DNA of 64,000 bases from Phallus indusiatus (GCA_027605045.1 JAQFWX010000074.1:1-64000), one strand, 5' to 3'. Positions 1 through 13,598 are shown, counted from the first letter of the stretch. Numbers and translations: made by a program. The notes: generated by a model from the sequence alone, not told the origin.

Positions 1-1364
1 TTTTGTGCCATGTGGTGCAACGTCAGCGGTATGTGCCGATTTTCAGGAGGAAAGGACATGGATATCAAGATTCACAAAACTCAGATCTCCTTAATTAGAG
101 TTGGCGACGTAAAACGACTAGCCTTTCCCATATGGAGGATGAATGCAAATAAATAGCTTAGAGTTCACGCCACCTCCTAATTCGAAGTTGAAACGGTCCC
201 ACCATTTGATAAAACATTTGTTACACAAATGCAAGGAAAACTACAAAATTGGAAGTCATTGACACGACACGCAACGATGACAGTGCCTAGACTAAACACG
301 CAGTCCGATTCTTATACATACATAAATAAACATGAAATTTTTTTTTGCGACAGCTTAGGTATACATAAATCACGTAAAAGAAGAACAAAAAGCAGAACAG
401 ATGGTTTGTGGAGACAGGAGACAGGAGACAGATATAGATATAGTCTAAAAGAGAAAAGAATTTAAGCAAAGAAAGGAAAAAAGACCTTGTGATACAAAAA
501 AAAAATAATTATGTCATGTCATTGGGGTGTGTTCATATATCTGTCGCTGGGAAAGCCGACGGAAACGAGGCGATGAATGATGGTGATGAGAATGAAGTAA
601 CAACAACGTGAACAAAACGAGGACAGTATTGGAAAAAAAACAAACGGAGATCATGAGGGTGGAGCAAAATAGGAAAGTAAAAACACAAAGGAAGGACGGA
701 GAAGTTTGTTTATGAGGATAAGAGTTTATGCCAGGAAAGGATTGTGGGTTTTGAGCAATGAGCGCCGTGTATCGTCCCACTGGGAGTCATTCGCCGGGTT
801 TGACTTGGCTCGGGGGATTCGACTATAACGCTAATGCTGGATCCTGACGAAAGAAGGAACTAGATCGCGATTTGGAGATTGAGCGACGCTACCGATGCGT
901 AGTTGGTAGCGCGATATAGGAAATACAGCTTCAAGATAGACTTGTCATGGGATAAAATTGTTCAGAGGAAACGAGAATCTAGAAAAAAAAAAACAATCAG
1001 CTCCTGAAAAAATAAACAACAACAAAACGCAGTCATTAATGTGCGTACCTTGAAGGAAAAAAAAACAAATAAAAAAGACAAAGACAAAGAACACCCTTCA
1101 ATCCCCTCGTCACCGACACCGTTCCCAAAACAAAAGCGACAGAACTAATACAAACAATCCCCTTCTGCATACATACATACAGACACGCCCCAAAAGCCAG
1201 AGTCTATAATTTTCACAAGCGACACAAAAACAAGACAAGAGAAAATGAAATGAAACTAGGTAAATGAATGATTGATCGTACAAGCAAAAGTAAAGCAAAG
1301 TAAAGCAAAGCAAGTGAAGTCGTGATAATGATGACGATGACGACTGAGACAGCCTCCCCGAGGT
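1..1364. other. Left-edge non-coding stretch
   Basis: No supported gene was found here. The right-hand part is probably the 3' untranslated region and downstream flank of the minus-strand gene that stops at 1365. The open frames at 229-465 and 514-780 have no family resemblance and no splice context. The stretch is A-rich on the plus strand, with several A runs between 960 and 1080. Confidence 0.5.
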
Positions 1365-4300
1365 TTACCATTCGAAAGTAGGTTTCGATGATACACCATT
1401 AGAAGAATTGCCGGTGCCGGCGTCGCGGTTGTTGCCCGCGGTCCCATTCGATGTTGTTGACGTTGATGGCTGGGCCGGGGCGGATACAGATGCCGAAGAA
1501 GAGGAAGACGACGATGTGGAAGTTGTAGTAGCATTAGAGGAAGGTGATGCGCCATGGACCGATCTTCTTGTTTCTTTGCCAGCTCCATTAGCATTACCGT
1601 TAGCATTGCCGCTATTGTTGCCATTGGAGCTGTTTGTGCCTTCTGGCTTTCTTTCACTCTCTTCAGAACTTTTCAACGAAGGAATCCACCGTTCCTTTAA
1701 AAAAAAAGAAATCGAAAACCCCAATTTAGCAACTCGACTCGATAAAAACAGAAACGAACCACAAGGCGTACCAGCTTTGTCGTTGTCGCTGTCGTCGAAC
1801 GATCCTGATCCTGATCCTGAACCGGACGTTTTATTAGGATTCAAACTAATCGTCCCTGGGGGTTGAAACGTCGGAAGAGCAGATATAGTCGCCACATGAT
1901 TACTCTGCGATGACGACGAAGAAGACAACGAGCCTGGGAAATGGTTGAAATGGAAAGACGAAAAGTTGGCTTGAGTGGGTGTTATACCAGCAGCGGAAAT
2001 CGTGCTCGAATCTGACATGGTGCGATTATGTCCGTGTCCTCGCGCATAACTGCGTACATGCTCTGTCTCCCCATTCCCATTCCCATTTCCATTCCCGTTG
2101 TTGACTTTGATAGTAGGTCCATCTCCTGTAGTACCACTCGGATTCGCACTCGCCCCGTGTCCGTTAGTTTTCGCAGATGCCATTTTAACAGTCGACCGTC
2201 TAGCCGAACTAGCTCGAACAGGCGATGGAATAGGCCTCTGCGATTCTCTCTCGCGCTGTTCCCGATCTCTCTCCCTTTCACGCTCTCTTTCACGACGTAA
2301 AGATCCATGGCGCGTTAAACTCGACGATGAAGGAGGAGGAGGCGTCGACGCTGTTGATCGTCCAGGCACGACGGTATCAAGTCCGAAAAGTCCTCCACCA
2401 TTGATAATCTCACGATTCCCGTTCATATGTAGCAGCGTGTCCGTTGTTATGACTGTAGGAGATAGCATGATTAGTAGGCTGACTTTGACGGGTGATGGTT
2501 GCGCGGGCAAACATTTCTGACGTTGTTGAAACTGACGATGACGCTGACGAATGGTGACCACCACCATTCGGACCCTGACCATGTCCATGACCATGACCAT
2601 GTCCGTGACTTCCTTGACTGCTATAACCGCGACCGCCGCCGTTTAACGCGTTCTAGTGCTATGTCCTTGACTTTGTTCTTGACCTTGACCATTCACGTTG
2701 TTCGACGAGTTCAATCCTCCACCCACAAACGCATTCGGCGATCCATCAGGCGACGCATTCGAACTAGCAGGTGCACTACTACCACCTCCACTTCCACTTC
2801 CGCCGGTCGAACTCGACGAAGGAGACGAAGGATGCAATGAAGCCATGCTCACAGTCGAATTACGAGCCGACGCTGAAGCAGAAGCCGACGCCATAGAAGT
2901 AGAATTTTTAGCGTTACCAAATCCCGACGATGAAAGAACATTCGTGTTCATATTCTGCATCGCTTCTCCCGCAGCTCCAAGACTCAAACTCGTAGTCGAC
3001 CCACTCCCACTCCCATTTCCAGAGGAACTTCCGATACGAGGTGTTTCGCCGGGGTCAGGTGTACGTTGTCCAGCTTGCGGCGTCTTTACCATATCATGCG
3101 AGAACGTCGACACCGCGGACTGAGAAGGTTGAGAAGGAGAAGAATAAAGTTTCGAAGACGTCACTGGCATAGGTGTATCTTCCTGCGTCACGGTTGCAAC
3201 GGCGGAAGTTTCTGAGGAGTTGTTCGCAGCGTCTGTGTTAACGGAATCGACGGAGGCAGAGGGGGCAGTTTCTTGGGAATTGGGTGTTTCATCGGCGGGG
3301 GTAGTCGTGGAATCGGACAGAGCTTGTCCTGTCGTTTTAGGCGACGCGTTAGACTTGATAGATGGAGGCTTGGAATTGGGCTTTGAACCGGATCCGGCTG
3401 CCTGTGACGACGACGGCGAGGTCGCATCTTTGACGTCGTCGAACTCTCAACAGCAGCAGTAACGGAGGGCTGTCGAGATCGAATTTCACTGTTGTCGCCT
3501 TCCGGAACCTGCAAAGAAGCACCACCCTGTTTCTCTTCAACAATTCTTTCCTTCTCCTTCTCCCTGCCCTTCCCCTTTCCCTTATCTTTATCCTTGTTCC
3601 GCCCAATTCCTTCCGTATCGCTTGCTCTTTCAAGTAACTTTTCCATGAACCGTTGAGATTCCGAGTCTGAGCCTAAATCCGAATCAGAGTCGGAACCAGA
3701 CTTGCGAACAGGCGGAGGATGGAACACCGCATCTAAAAGTTTTCATTCACATCAAAACCACGAGCAAAAAGAAGGAATAAAAAAGCACATGGAGGAGACA
3801 TAACGCTTGCAGAAGAAGTGCTAACATTAGACATCGCAGACGCAGAACGAACGATAGTCGATCCAATTTCTGCATTCGTCTGTTGTTGAGTTGTTGTATG
3901 GGAGCGGGTATGTCCTTTACCCTTTCCGTTTACATTTCCGTTGCCATTCACGGTTCCATTTGCACTCGCACTCGCATTCCCGTTGGTCGACCTGCTAACC
4001 GTAGGGGTGGCAGATCTTAGTGGGACTTTTGTTGCGCGTGCGGCAACAGGAGCGTGAATATGAGCGCCGTTTCCGTTTGAAGTTGGTTGAGGTTGAGCGA
4101 ATGGATTGGAAGGACGGAGCGGTAATCCGTTGGTGTTGCCATTGCCGTTGCTGCTATTGGTGCCACGGATGGTCGCTTGATAATCATGACTAGTCATCCC
4201 ATTACTGCTACTGTTGTTATTTGTGATGTTACCGTTGGTATATGCGTATGAATAACCACCGTTGGATCTTCCGTTTTTGAGGTGATCGGTATTTGGAAGA

Positions 4301-5590
4301 CGCGCGGGGTTTTGCAGCAGCACCAGTAGGTTTAAGGCCGTTGGTGTGGCTATTAACGAAAGAGTAGCTACTCTTGCTGCTTGACGGGGCATTTGCTGCA
4401 GAATCTTTGATTAGTAAGGGTAAAAAAAAAAAGACGAAGCAATCTTCATTTACCAGTTTGGGTGGAGGTGAAGCATGTGGAGAATCGACATATTCTATTT
4501 CTTCGGCATCTTGGTTAAGAAAGAAAGCATAATTATTGCTATCGCTGTTCTTTCCGTTGGTGGTAGTAGTAGCAGTAGTAGAGTCTGGAATAAAGTAAGC
4601 ACGAGGTATAGCAGCTGACGTCGACCACAACGGACTTGGAGGAGATACACCAGACGGCTTCCAAATATTATGATTCTGCTGTCCATGTGATTGATCTACC
4701 GATATCTTTTCCGAGGGTACTTTAGGAGGACTCGCACGATACGCGGGAGTCGTTTTTTTAGAAGACGCTCTAGAACTCTGCTTGGAAGAGTTCTTGGAGC
4801 GCTCTTCTTCTTCCACTTTGCTGCTTTTTTCGGCGTCTTCACGTTCTTGAACAGCGAGTTGAGCTAGAACTGCGTTGATGTCGATGGGTTCTTCTCCGCC
4901 TCTGCCAAGTCCACTGTATGAGGGATGTAGGACGTCCCTGTCAGCTATAACGGGCGAGGCAGCCTCGGAGAAGACATAAGCGCCAGGTATATTCGGGGAT
5001 GATTGTTTGGGGTATCCGTTGAAAGTTGTATTGGTAGCACTTGTATTCGTGTTAGATGAGTTTATATGAGACGTTGGATGAGAAGGCGAATTGGAATGAG
5101 ACGATTGTTGCGAGCTTCTTTCACGCTTGAGGTTCATCTTGGTAGTACTAAGAGGATCTTTGTCGTCTTCCTCTCGACCCTTGGGCCTCCAAATTTTTTG
5201 CCCAGATTCACCGAGGACGAGGGTAGGTGGTGTTGTAGGCGGGGTTTTGCCAAAGACGACATCAGGAACAGAATCCAGCCCGAAGAACGCGTCCTTGTCG
5301 GTATTGGGAACGCCTTCCTCGACTCTGACGACGTCCTGGAGACCTTCAGACACGCTCTTGATTCGGACTTTAAGCTCGTTATGGGCGGAGAGAATCTGTT
5401 GAGTTGCGCGAAGGAGGGTCGTTAATTCGGAAGATATAAGAGAAGACGTCTGGAGGAGGGTTTGGACCTCTGTTGAAAGAGAGTTGAGAGTCGGTGCTCG
5501 AGTGATTTTCATGGGCAATTTGTTGTTGTTGTTGTTGTTAGTCCGGTCGTTGGTGATGCTTTCGTCAAAGATGTTGGTACGAATAGGCAT
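1365..5590 (-). CDS. Unknown Ser/Asn/Gly-rich low-complexity protein
   Basis: I do not recognise a family. The ATG is at 5590 and the stop at 1365, giving about 1,300 residues after splicing. The first 100 residues look helical and may form a short coiled coil (around TEVQTLLQTSSLISSELTTL). The rest is disordered: Ser, Asn, Thr and Gly runs, Asn-Gly repeats, a Gly-His repeat coded near 2580-2620 and an Arg-Glu repeat coded near 2260-2300. Introns supported by frame and splice signals are 4405-4453, 3733-3788, 3428-3489 (62 nt, donor GTGAAA) and 2653-2696 (44 nt). One or two more are needed between about 2440-2560 and near 1690-1775, but their borders are unclear. Apparent frame changes in this gene are explained by introns, so I do not call it broken. 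A regulatory or scaffold role is possible but not shown. Confidence 0.6.
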
Positions 5591-6671
5591 GAGAGTATTA
5601 TAATTTGTTGAAATACGAGTAACGAGAAGAGATTAGACGGTAGTATTATTCTGAGAGAAACTAGAAAGAAAAGACTGATACGGTGGGGGATGTCAGCACA
5701 GCAAGGGAATCAAAATGATAACCAAAACACTCACACAGAGATGCGGGAGAAAAAAAGCAACGAGCACAGATATGCAGGAAGGTGATTGCTGAGGTATATA
5801 TATTTAAATGATATTGAGTAATTTGCGCAGAAACTGAGCGAAGGATGACAATGGTGCTGGTAATGGCAATGGTTTGGAGAGAGAGAGACGACGCCCAAAA
5901 TACGCCCTCGAGCCTTTGAGACGAGTCAGAGAAAAGCGTGCGAAAGTAGAGAGAGAGCCAATGAGAGACGATGGTTGTTTCATTCCATTCGCCCGTCCGT
6001 GAGCTTACCTCGTGTCGTTCCGCTGCCAATGCGCGTGTGTACTAATTGCGCGTTCCGCCAACGGCATGTGCCCTAACCCTAATACACTTAACACAAGTCC
6101 CAGCCCACAGCCCAGCTGAGCTCAGATGTTTTTCATTTTTCATTAATGACAAGGGCAGGAAGCACATGCTCACCGAGCCTGGTCATATTCCATTTTTAGT
6201 ACAATATATGCGCAGTTTAAGGTCAAAACGTGGATATTATTATCGTACGGTTGAGGGGGTTTTTTTTTTCAGTGATACACGTTGTAGATGCGAATTCGGG
6301 TATGACTCTGAACTGGAAATTGTTTGTGGAATCGTCGGGGTAACGTCATCATTTAACGGGGCAATCGTCGTCGTCAGGGGACAGAGCCTGCAATGCAGGA
6401 GCAGCACGATCCGATTGATCCCTCATTCATCCATCCATTCATTCATTCATAAACACAGATTTTTTTTCATTGTTCGGCGATAAATAAAACATACAGTCGA
6501 AACAAGACAACTAAAACTAAAACAGCATACAAATCTTACTACAAACAAACAAACAAACAAACATTATTTTTTCCATCCCCTTTTTCCATTTTCATTTTCA
6601 TTTCTCGCGCGTTAGTTTAGTCATACACAAAGAGCAGGGAGAGAAAAAGAAAAGAGTATATCAGAATTGAT
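5591..6671. other. Intergenic: upstream of unknown gene, downstream of PB1-A
   Basis: This holds the promoter side of the gene starting at 5590 and the 3' flank of PB1-A, which stops at 6672. An AT-rich TATA-like run lies at about 5796-5815. CCCTAACCCTAA occurs at 6071-6082. The open frames at 5661-6029 and 6046-6483 show no family resemblance or splice context. Confidence 0.5.
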
Positions 6672-9600
6672 TTAGAGGACACGTCCATTCCATTGTCCCG
6701 GGATAGATCCGGCATTAGAAGCAGGCACAGCTCCATTGCCAACGCCAGAAGTAGAACTACTATTGGCATCCGCAGCACCAGCGACAGCCAATGCTGCAAC
6801 CACGCGAGGAGAAGAAGAAGGACCATTCATGCTTCTCGAGTTAGAAGAACTATTCGCGTTCGCGTTCGTTCCATTCAGAAGATTGGGGTTCGTCAGCAAC
6901 CGTTCGACAAGACGTCCTACAATAGCGACAACATCCGCGCTTTGCAGGTTCCCGTTCACACGAGCCGCCTCATCTCGGACTTCCTTCTCAACGATAGATT
7001 CAAAAGGTCCACCTGTCAGAGATCTAAAGCCCATCTGTATTTCGTGTTAGATTTACTCCTATTGTTCACAACCAAAGAAAAGAAAATGGAAGCGCGTACA
7101 GTAAACAACTTGTTCAAAATATAGTTCTTGAGTTGTCTTTCTGTTTGGACATAGAAGCCAAACGGAAATGACTCTGCAGGCTGGACGAGCGGAGGAAGTG
7201 ACGCAGGTCTGGGCATCAAATAAGTACATAACAATACATAGCTAAACAATAAAAACACATACAAATTTTCCCGTCCTTCGTCGTCGCTTGATTCAGCATT
7301 TACATTTATAGGTCGAAAAGGAGGTCTACTAAAAAATGATAACCATTTTAAGATAAGAAACAAAGTTTTCACTTAAAATTAAAACATAAACACATACGGT
7401 TCCTCATCCGTGGATTCTGCGGCAGGTTGTGGAAAAGGAGATGGAACATCCCGAGGTCGAACATGACGTTCTGGAGATGGAGAACGAGAACGCCCAGGTC
7501 CGATAGGTGGCGCAAACCGAACAGACCATCTATTCGGCCTTGACTCAGACCTTTGCTGTTGTTGTTGTTGCTGTTGTTGTTGTCTCACATCCGGCTGAGG
7601 CGATGCTTCGGGTGAAGGCAGAGCAGGCAACGACCCAGGCATAGCAGGATATCCAGGTCTAACACCCGACAACAACGGGCCTACAGGTTGACGATGATAA
7701 TGCGACACACCACCGCCAGGGGGTGGAGGAGGCGGTGGAGGCAGGGTAGTTCGACTTTGACTTTGATTTTGACGAGGTACCGGCAGTTCGCGTTCGGGCA
7801 AGGCACCGGGCATTGTCGGAACGACAGCATTGTTAGTGTTGTTGGAGGGCAGTTCAGCAGGGATAGTCATGGCATCAAAGGGTCTAACCCGACCAAGCTG
7901 AGGTTGTTGTTGTTGCGTGCCCGAATTAGAATTAGAATTGGAAGAAGGATCTGGCTGCTGTTGCCCTGGCGTTTGTGTCATAAAAGCCTTTCTGGCTTCA
8001 TCGCGCTGTCTGATAGAAAAACAGGGTTAGAAGATATAACCAGGAGAAAGGTAGTGTATTCTCACCTCTTCCATGCAGCTTTCTTAGATTTGTAAATTTT
8101 CCTGGCTTCTTCAACTTCGACTCGCTCAATACGCGTGCTACTTGTGGACATTCTCTCGGTCGAGGGTTGTGAAGACAGATCACCTCCATTAGACGAAGCT
8201 CCAGGTACCGGTGCTTGTACTGGTGCGGGTGCTGCTGGTGCTGGAACGGGCGCAGGAGCCGCACGAGGTACAAAAGGCGCAGCATGAGACTGTGGCAGAA
8301 TATCATTCTCCGCAATAGAATCAACATGACTAAAAGGACGTCCCCAAGGCTGCTGATGATGTTGATGGTGTTGATGATGATGGGGGTGGTGGTGGTGGTG
8401 TCCAAATCTCGTTGACGAGCCATTCAAACGACTAGGCACGCTGCTCATTCTTCGTAATCCAAAAGGACCCTGGAACGGTACAGGATGTACTGGCAACGGT
8501 CCCGCAGGAACAAACCCACGTCGTGCACGGTCTAGTTCACGACTTTCTTCATTCCCATCGGCGGTGTTGCGTCCACCTTCTTCAACATCCGAACGTACTG
8601 CACGTTGTAGATGATGATGTGAACGATATCTACTAGGAACACCAAAACTTCCCCATCCAAGTGTGTCGTCCCCTCTACCCCACCGTGACGATCTCCCGCC
8701 GCCAACCGTATTAGCACGACTCAAGTAGGAGGGCACAAAAGGTGATCTGAACGCGTGATCGCTGCTGCTGACATTTGCATTATTCCCTTCTAGATCGGAA
8801 TTTCCATTTGCATCTTCCTGTGTTGGAGGGCGAGGTAAATGTCTAGGGTGGGGTAAATGTCTAGAGAGACGCCTTTCATTGACATTGGCAGGAGCATCGG
8901 AATATATCTCAGAAGTCGGACGAGGTGGTGGCGGTGGCGGAGGCGGTGGTGGTGGAAGCGGTGTAACTGGGGGAGGAAGAGGCGCGACAGGACCAGCATG
9001 GAAATGACCGGCCCACGTCATTCTTCTATGAGCATACGGTTGTGGCGGCGGCGGCGGCCCCCAAAACCCAACAGGCGGGACTTGAGCATGCATAAGTCGA
9101 CTTGGAGATTCATCGCGCGTGTGTACCTTTTCCTCTTCCTCTTCTTCCTCCTCCTCCTCCTCCTCTTCTTCTTCTTCAATCTTCACGTTTGGCGACTCTT
9201 TCTTCGCTGGAAGCGGGACGTACGAAGGATTATACGACGATGAATGTCTGGGTGTTCGTTCTTCTTCCTCCTCCGACTCTTCATCCTCTTCAGCTTGAGG
9301 TTCCAGTGGGACAGAAATATAATAAGGATTATAAACCGGCTCGCGAGTCGTCGACGCTTGTTTCTCTTTCGCCTTCTCCTCCTCTTCGGCTTTCCTCTCG
9401 CTATCCCTCAGCGCTCTCTCTCTTTGCAACTGCGATATCATATCTCGCATTTGCACCTCCATACCCTCTCTTTCCTCGGTAACCTGACTCGAAATACGTC
9501 TAAGATCCTCCTTCGCCAGATCAATATCCCATCGAAGACTACGCATCTCATGAACGAGCTGAGAAACCTCATCTCGCAACTTCTCCTTCACCTCTATAAG

Positions 9601-12138
9601 CTCGCGAGCCTCCACTTTAACAATATCCATTTCGTTCCTAACGCGATCCAAAGACGACTGAGCCCCTTGTAACGTCTCTTGTCGGAGCTCTACGAATCTC
9701 TGTTGAATAGACTGCGTCATTTCCTCCTTCAGCGTTTCCATTTCTCGTCCCAGGCTGGTTATTACACCTTGAGAAACGTCGCGCAACTGCTCCAGCGTTG
9801 TTTTAACCAAATGATTACGGGCCATCATATGTATTCTTTCAAACGCATGTACAGGGCGGGGTGGCTGATCTCGACTAGGCCACGGGTCTCGCGACGACGA
9901 TCTCGAACGGCCGGCAGTGAGGACCTGTGGTCGAACACGTCCTGACACAGATGACGCTCGTGATGCCGAGGATACTGAAGGTACACTAGGAACTGGACTT
10001 GGTTGGCGATTAACTAAAGGCGCAACAGATGGTGATCTTGATCTTAGCACGATCGGACTCTGACGATGGTCTGACATAAAAATTGGCGAAGGTGGGGCAA
10101 TGAAAGGTGCTGGCGTTGTCAAAGCTGAAACAGACGATCCTGATGGTGGTGACGGACGGATGACGATAGAAGCAGGACGATAATCCTCGTCAACTGAATG
10201 CTCTCTCAAAGCTGAAACGGGCGATCTTGGTGCAGGATAGACGATGAAAGGAGTAGGATAATGAGGGGAGCCAACTGAATGCTCTCTCGATACGACTTTT
10301 GAATAAGCATAATCATCGCTACAGGTAATCGTGTTCAGTATCGCTCGTGACTCTTTTAGATAAAAAGAAGCTACATACGGAGACGATGCCCTACCCCTAC
10401 TACGTGAGATTCCCCCGCAACGTAATGGAGATCCGGCGACGGAGGAAACCCTCGAAACAGTCGCCGGAGGATCTGCGGCATTTGCAACAGATCGAAGGCT
10501 ATAAAAAGACACAGGTGGAGGCGAACTACTGAATGTGTGTGAGTTCGTGAATTAAGAAAACGAGAAAGAAAGAAAGAAAACGAACACATTCGAGAGAGGG
10601 GTATCTCTCCGTCGCGGAGAGCGCGATCTTGAGAACCGAGGAGAAGGAGACCTTGAAGCCTCGCAAAGAGACCTGCTATGAAGCCAATTAGTCCCACAAG
10701 GTACTTGTTCTTCTTATAAAAGAAAAACATACAAATATTTCTGTAATAGCGCCTTTTCATGTTCTGGAGGAGACGGCACCGGCTGTGCAGGAGGCAGCGG
10801 GTCTTCATATGTGGAAGGAGGAGCATGCCCAATGTCCTCAGTATTCGCTCGTGATGGAGGCCTCTGTACATAAATGACACTGGGAGGCCTTGAACTTTGC
10901 ACATGTGGTGGGGGCGAATGCGCACAAACGGAAAACACCACACGCTGCGATCCAGAACTACCCACAGAAGTTTCTCTTGAACGAACGCGGTCAGCATCGA
11001 CTGCGGATGCTGGTCCTGATGAAACAGGTACCGCCGGACTGCTTAACGACCTTTGTGAAAGGTTGTCGATTGGACGGTCATTAATAAATCTCATAATGTC
11101 TTCAGTTGTTATGTATTGTACCGGGCTACTCGCCGTCGCAATTGGACCTCTAATCCCTCCCATAATGATGGGCGGAGAAGTGGGCCGAGATCGACGAAGA
11201 GGATAATAAGGAGAAGGGGAACGAGAGGCGGGGTGACTATGGTGCAGAGGTGGGGTTGGAGGATAATCTCGAGGTATTTCTGGTAGAACGGGTGTACGTC
11301 TAAAGAACTCGTAATCCGGAGCCTCAGAAGGAGGGGACCGTGCCATTCTGATAAAAGAAGGAGAAAGCGATCGAGACCTTTGGGTGGATAGAGATCTGAG
11401 ACGCGGTGGAGGGTTTACCAAGAAACTATGCGCCTCGATCTCGGACCCGTTGTCACTCGGGGTCCCAGCTTCATTCGGGCCGTCAACGAAAGATACCAAG
11501 TCGCCGGACTCTTCTTGAGCGATGATTCGACTTTCGGAAAGGAGAACAGGAGAAGGAGACCTGCCGCGCTCATGGGATGGCTGCGGGGATGACAAAGAAC
11601 GAGGCTTGGGCAATCCATTGGGGGATACAGAAGAGTTACGTTCAACAGGGGAATGTTTGACGAAACTAAAGCTGGATGAATCAGAGGCGGGACGGCGTGC
11701 ACCAGAGACCGCCAAGTTGCGAACGATGAATTTCCTTGGCAAAGGAGTGGGCGCGTGCGATGACCGGCGGTTAAGGAACTCATGATAATCTTGAAGCTCG
11801 AATTCAGAGCTTATTGTAATTTCATCTCTAAGAAAATAACATTAGCATGAGCGCGCAGTAAAGCTGAGGATGTGGAATGACTTACCCATCACTACGTACG
11901 CAAAACAAGGACGAAGGACGCAAGTGGAAGATCGGTACTTTAGCATGTAGACTCACATGAGAAGGAAGTAATTAAACACATACTCATCTATGTAAACCAA
12001 CCCAACGTCATTCACAGGAATAGAAAAAAGCTCGTGTACACGAGAAGCAAGCACATCCCATGTGGGCTCAGCATCGAGGCTAACACGACGACCTTCGCCA
12101 CCAGGTAGAACGAGTTTGTAGACGTATCGCACAGACAT
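6672..12138 (-). CDS. PB1-A: large PB1-domain coiled-coil protein
   Basis: The model has ten exons: 12138-11984, 11891-11886, 11827-10733, 10675-10586, 10528-10379, 10318-8066, 8009-7398, 7328-7263, 7208-7100 and 7034-6672. They sum to 4,899 nt, exactly 1,633 codons. Residues 1-80 form a PB1 domain: a lysine in the first strand (YVYKLVL), EPTWDVLASRVHELF, and an OPCA motif read across three exons as YIDDDGDEITISS then EFELQDYHEF. After it come Ser/Pro/Arg-rich regions, a coiled coil coded near 9400-9800 (LRDVSQGVITSLGREMETL and onward), a poly-Glu tract near 9150, poly-Pro near 8940, a His-rich tract near 8370, and a basic helix EEARKIYKSKKAAWKR near 8070-8110 that resembles one in PB1-C. The last exon begins MGF, as it does in PB1-C. 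PB1 domains mediate protein pairing, so a scaffold role is likely. The partner is unknown. It faces PB1-B across a 1.6 kb gap. Confidence 0.85.
11886..11891 (-). other. 6-nt microexon (TGATGG) of PB1-A
   Basis: On the minus strand the six bases TGATGG are preceded by an acceptor (GTACGTAG) and followed by a perfect donor (GTAAGT). The flanking introns are 11892-11983 (92 nt) and 11828-11885 (58 nt). Exon 1 ends with GA and exon 3 starts with A, so the microexon gives GAT GAT GGA. This completes the OPCA turn YIDDDGDEI. Skipping it keeps frame but removes the Asp-Gly turn. Confidence 0.85.
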
Positions 12139-12378
12139 GTGCTAGACAGGTCGAATGACACAAACTAAGACTAAAACTAAACTAAAACGATGGTGGAGAC
12201 AGTGAAACGACGATGGAAAAAGAAAAAAAACGACGATGAATATGGGTGTGCGTGGCTTTGCCAGACCAACTGACCGAGAAGTGGGGACCCTTTTTAATGA
12301 GCGCACTGTTGTCAGGATTACGTAATTAATTAGTCTTATGTAATGATGCGCACAGGGTTGCCAAAGTCACGGAGCCAA

Positions 12379-12401
12379 CAAATTTGCAAATTTGCAAATT
12401 G
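12379..12401. repeat. CAAATTTG tandem repeat
   Basis: The palindromic octamer CAAATTTG occurs twice in a row, followed by CAAATTG, in the gap between the divergent PB1-A and PB1-B genes. It lies about 240 nt upstream of PB1-A. Confidence 0.8.
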
Positions 12402-13598
12402 AGTCATTGACCATACAGTAAAGTAAGTATACCAATTAGGACACGCTGTCGACTGACTACAATAATTAATAACATTTCGCGTTTGTAGAGCAATTTTTTT
12501 TTCCATATTCTTGGAAGGGCCTCCGCCGACTGCCATCTACACGAGTAGTCTGGACATTATCGGAGACTGGTGACGCGTTCGTTCACAACCAGCAATGGCC
12601 AATAGAATCAAATCGGAAAACTGAATCATCGATATGAAAGGTTAACGCTGTGCAGAGAGCTCCAGTCACAGCTCGCCGTGAAATCCGACTATCCAGGCCG
12701 CACCAAAGGGAGTCACCCATATACAGGCAAGCGTAATCCCACCAACTTTTCACATGGCAGTCACTCATTCGTGACTACTACCTACATAGGCGAGCAACTG
12801 ATATGAGGCCTCATCGACTCTTTATTCCAAGAGATATCACTCGTTGAAGTTCCAATCTTACTGTGATAACTAACGATGAGATAAGATAATCTGGAAGAAT
12901 CCAAACGACGACGAACATGGTTCATTCTGGTTCATTATCTTCGGAAACGTAAATTATTCGTCTCGTGTTCACAAAAGTATGGGAGCATCGAGACTCTGCT
13001 CTAAAATTAATTTACGTACAACGGTACACAGCTTATTCTCTTAATGAATCCAATTTTCTTCAAACAGATCCCGATTAAAACGGTTAGATTACGATACTTC
13101 CTCCCCGCTGCCCTAATACATATCAGTGTAGTCTAAGCGAACGGCTACATAAATAGGTCGAACAACAACACTCATGATTAAGTCAAAGGCGGAACCAACT
13201 TGAACCAAAAGAAGGCAGCGAGGCCATTCGGAACACCTTTCGGCAGGAAGAAGATTGAACAACTGCAACGCCAAACTGTCTCCATACGATATTTGACTCA
13301 ATTTAGTATTCAAACTGATGCAGCACAAACTTGCGGGGTCTAGACACGAATTACGACTAACGAACAAAGAATAAGGACTCGGCGAAGTGAGCCATTGATA
13401 CCCTTTTATGCCTAAGAACGACCTGAAATCCCTTATGACACCGCGCAGGGATCCGTATTCTAAAATAGAAAGACCAATGGGGCCTTTCAATTTGGTACTT
13501 CGCACAACGCCCCTTCTTCATGCGCCAAGTTCCCAATAAGTCGGCGCTACCCTACAATCCGGACTTCCCAGGCTACACGAGGTGGGAGCGTGTCTCCT

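Noticed and set aside
2698..3200. Long open frames on the plus strand opposite the Ser-rich gene
   Set aside because: Antisense shadows of low-complexity codons on the minus strand.
2643..3460. Apparent frameshifts in the Ser-rich gene
   Set aside because: Introns at 2653-2696 and 3428-3489 with acceptable borders restore one frame, so no pseudogene is called.
6071..6082. CCCTAACCCTAA, two telomere-like units
   Set aside because: Only two units, between genes; too short for an interstitial telomere and expected by chance in 64 kb at modest odds.
9102..9672. Plus-strand frames opposite PB1-A rich in Leu, Pro and Phe
   Set aside because: Mirror images of the poly-Glu and coiled-coil codons of PB1-A.
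11828..11983. A single 156-nt intron in PB1-A skipping the microexon
   Set aside because: It would keep frame but lose the Asp-Gly turn, and the six bases carry strong acceptor and donor signals matched in two paralogues.
13113..13505. 130-codon minus-strand frame in the PB1-A/PB1-B gap
   Set aside because: No family resemblance, no promoter or splice context.
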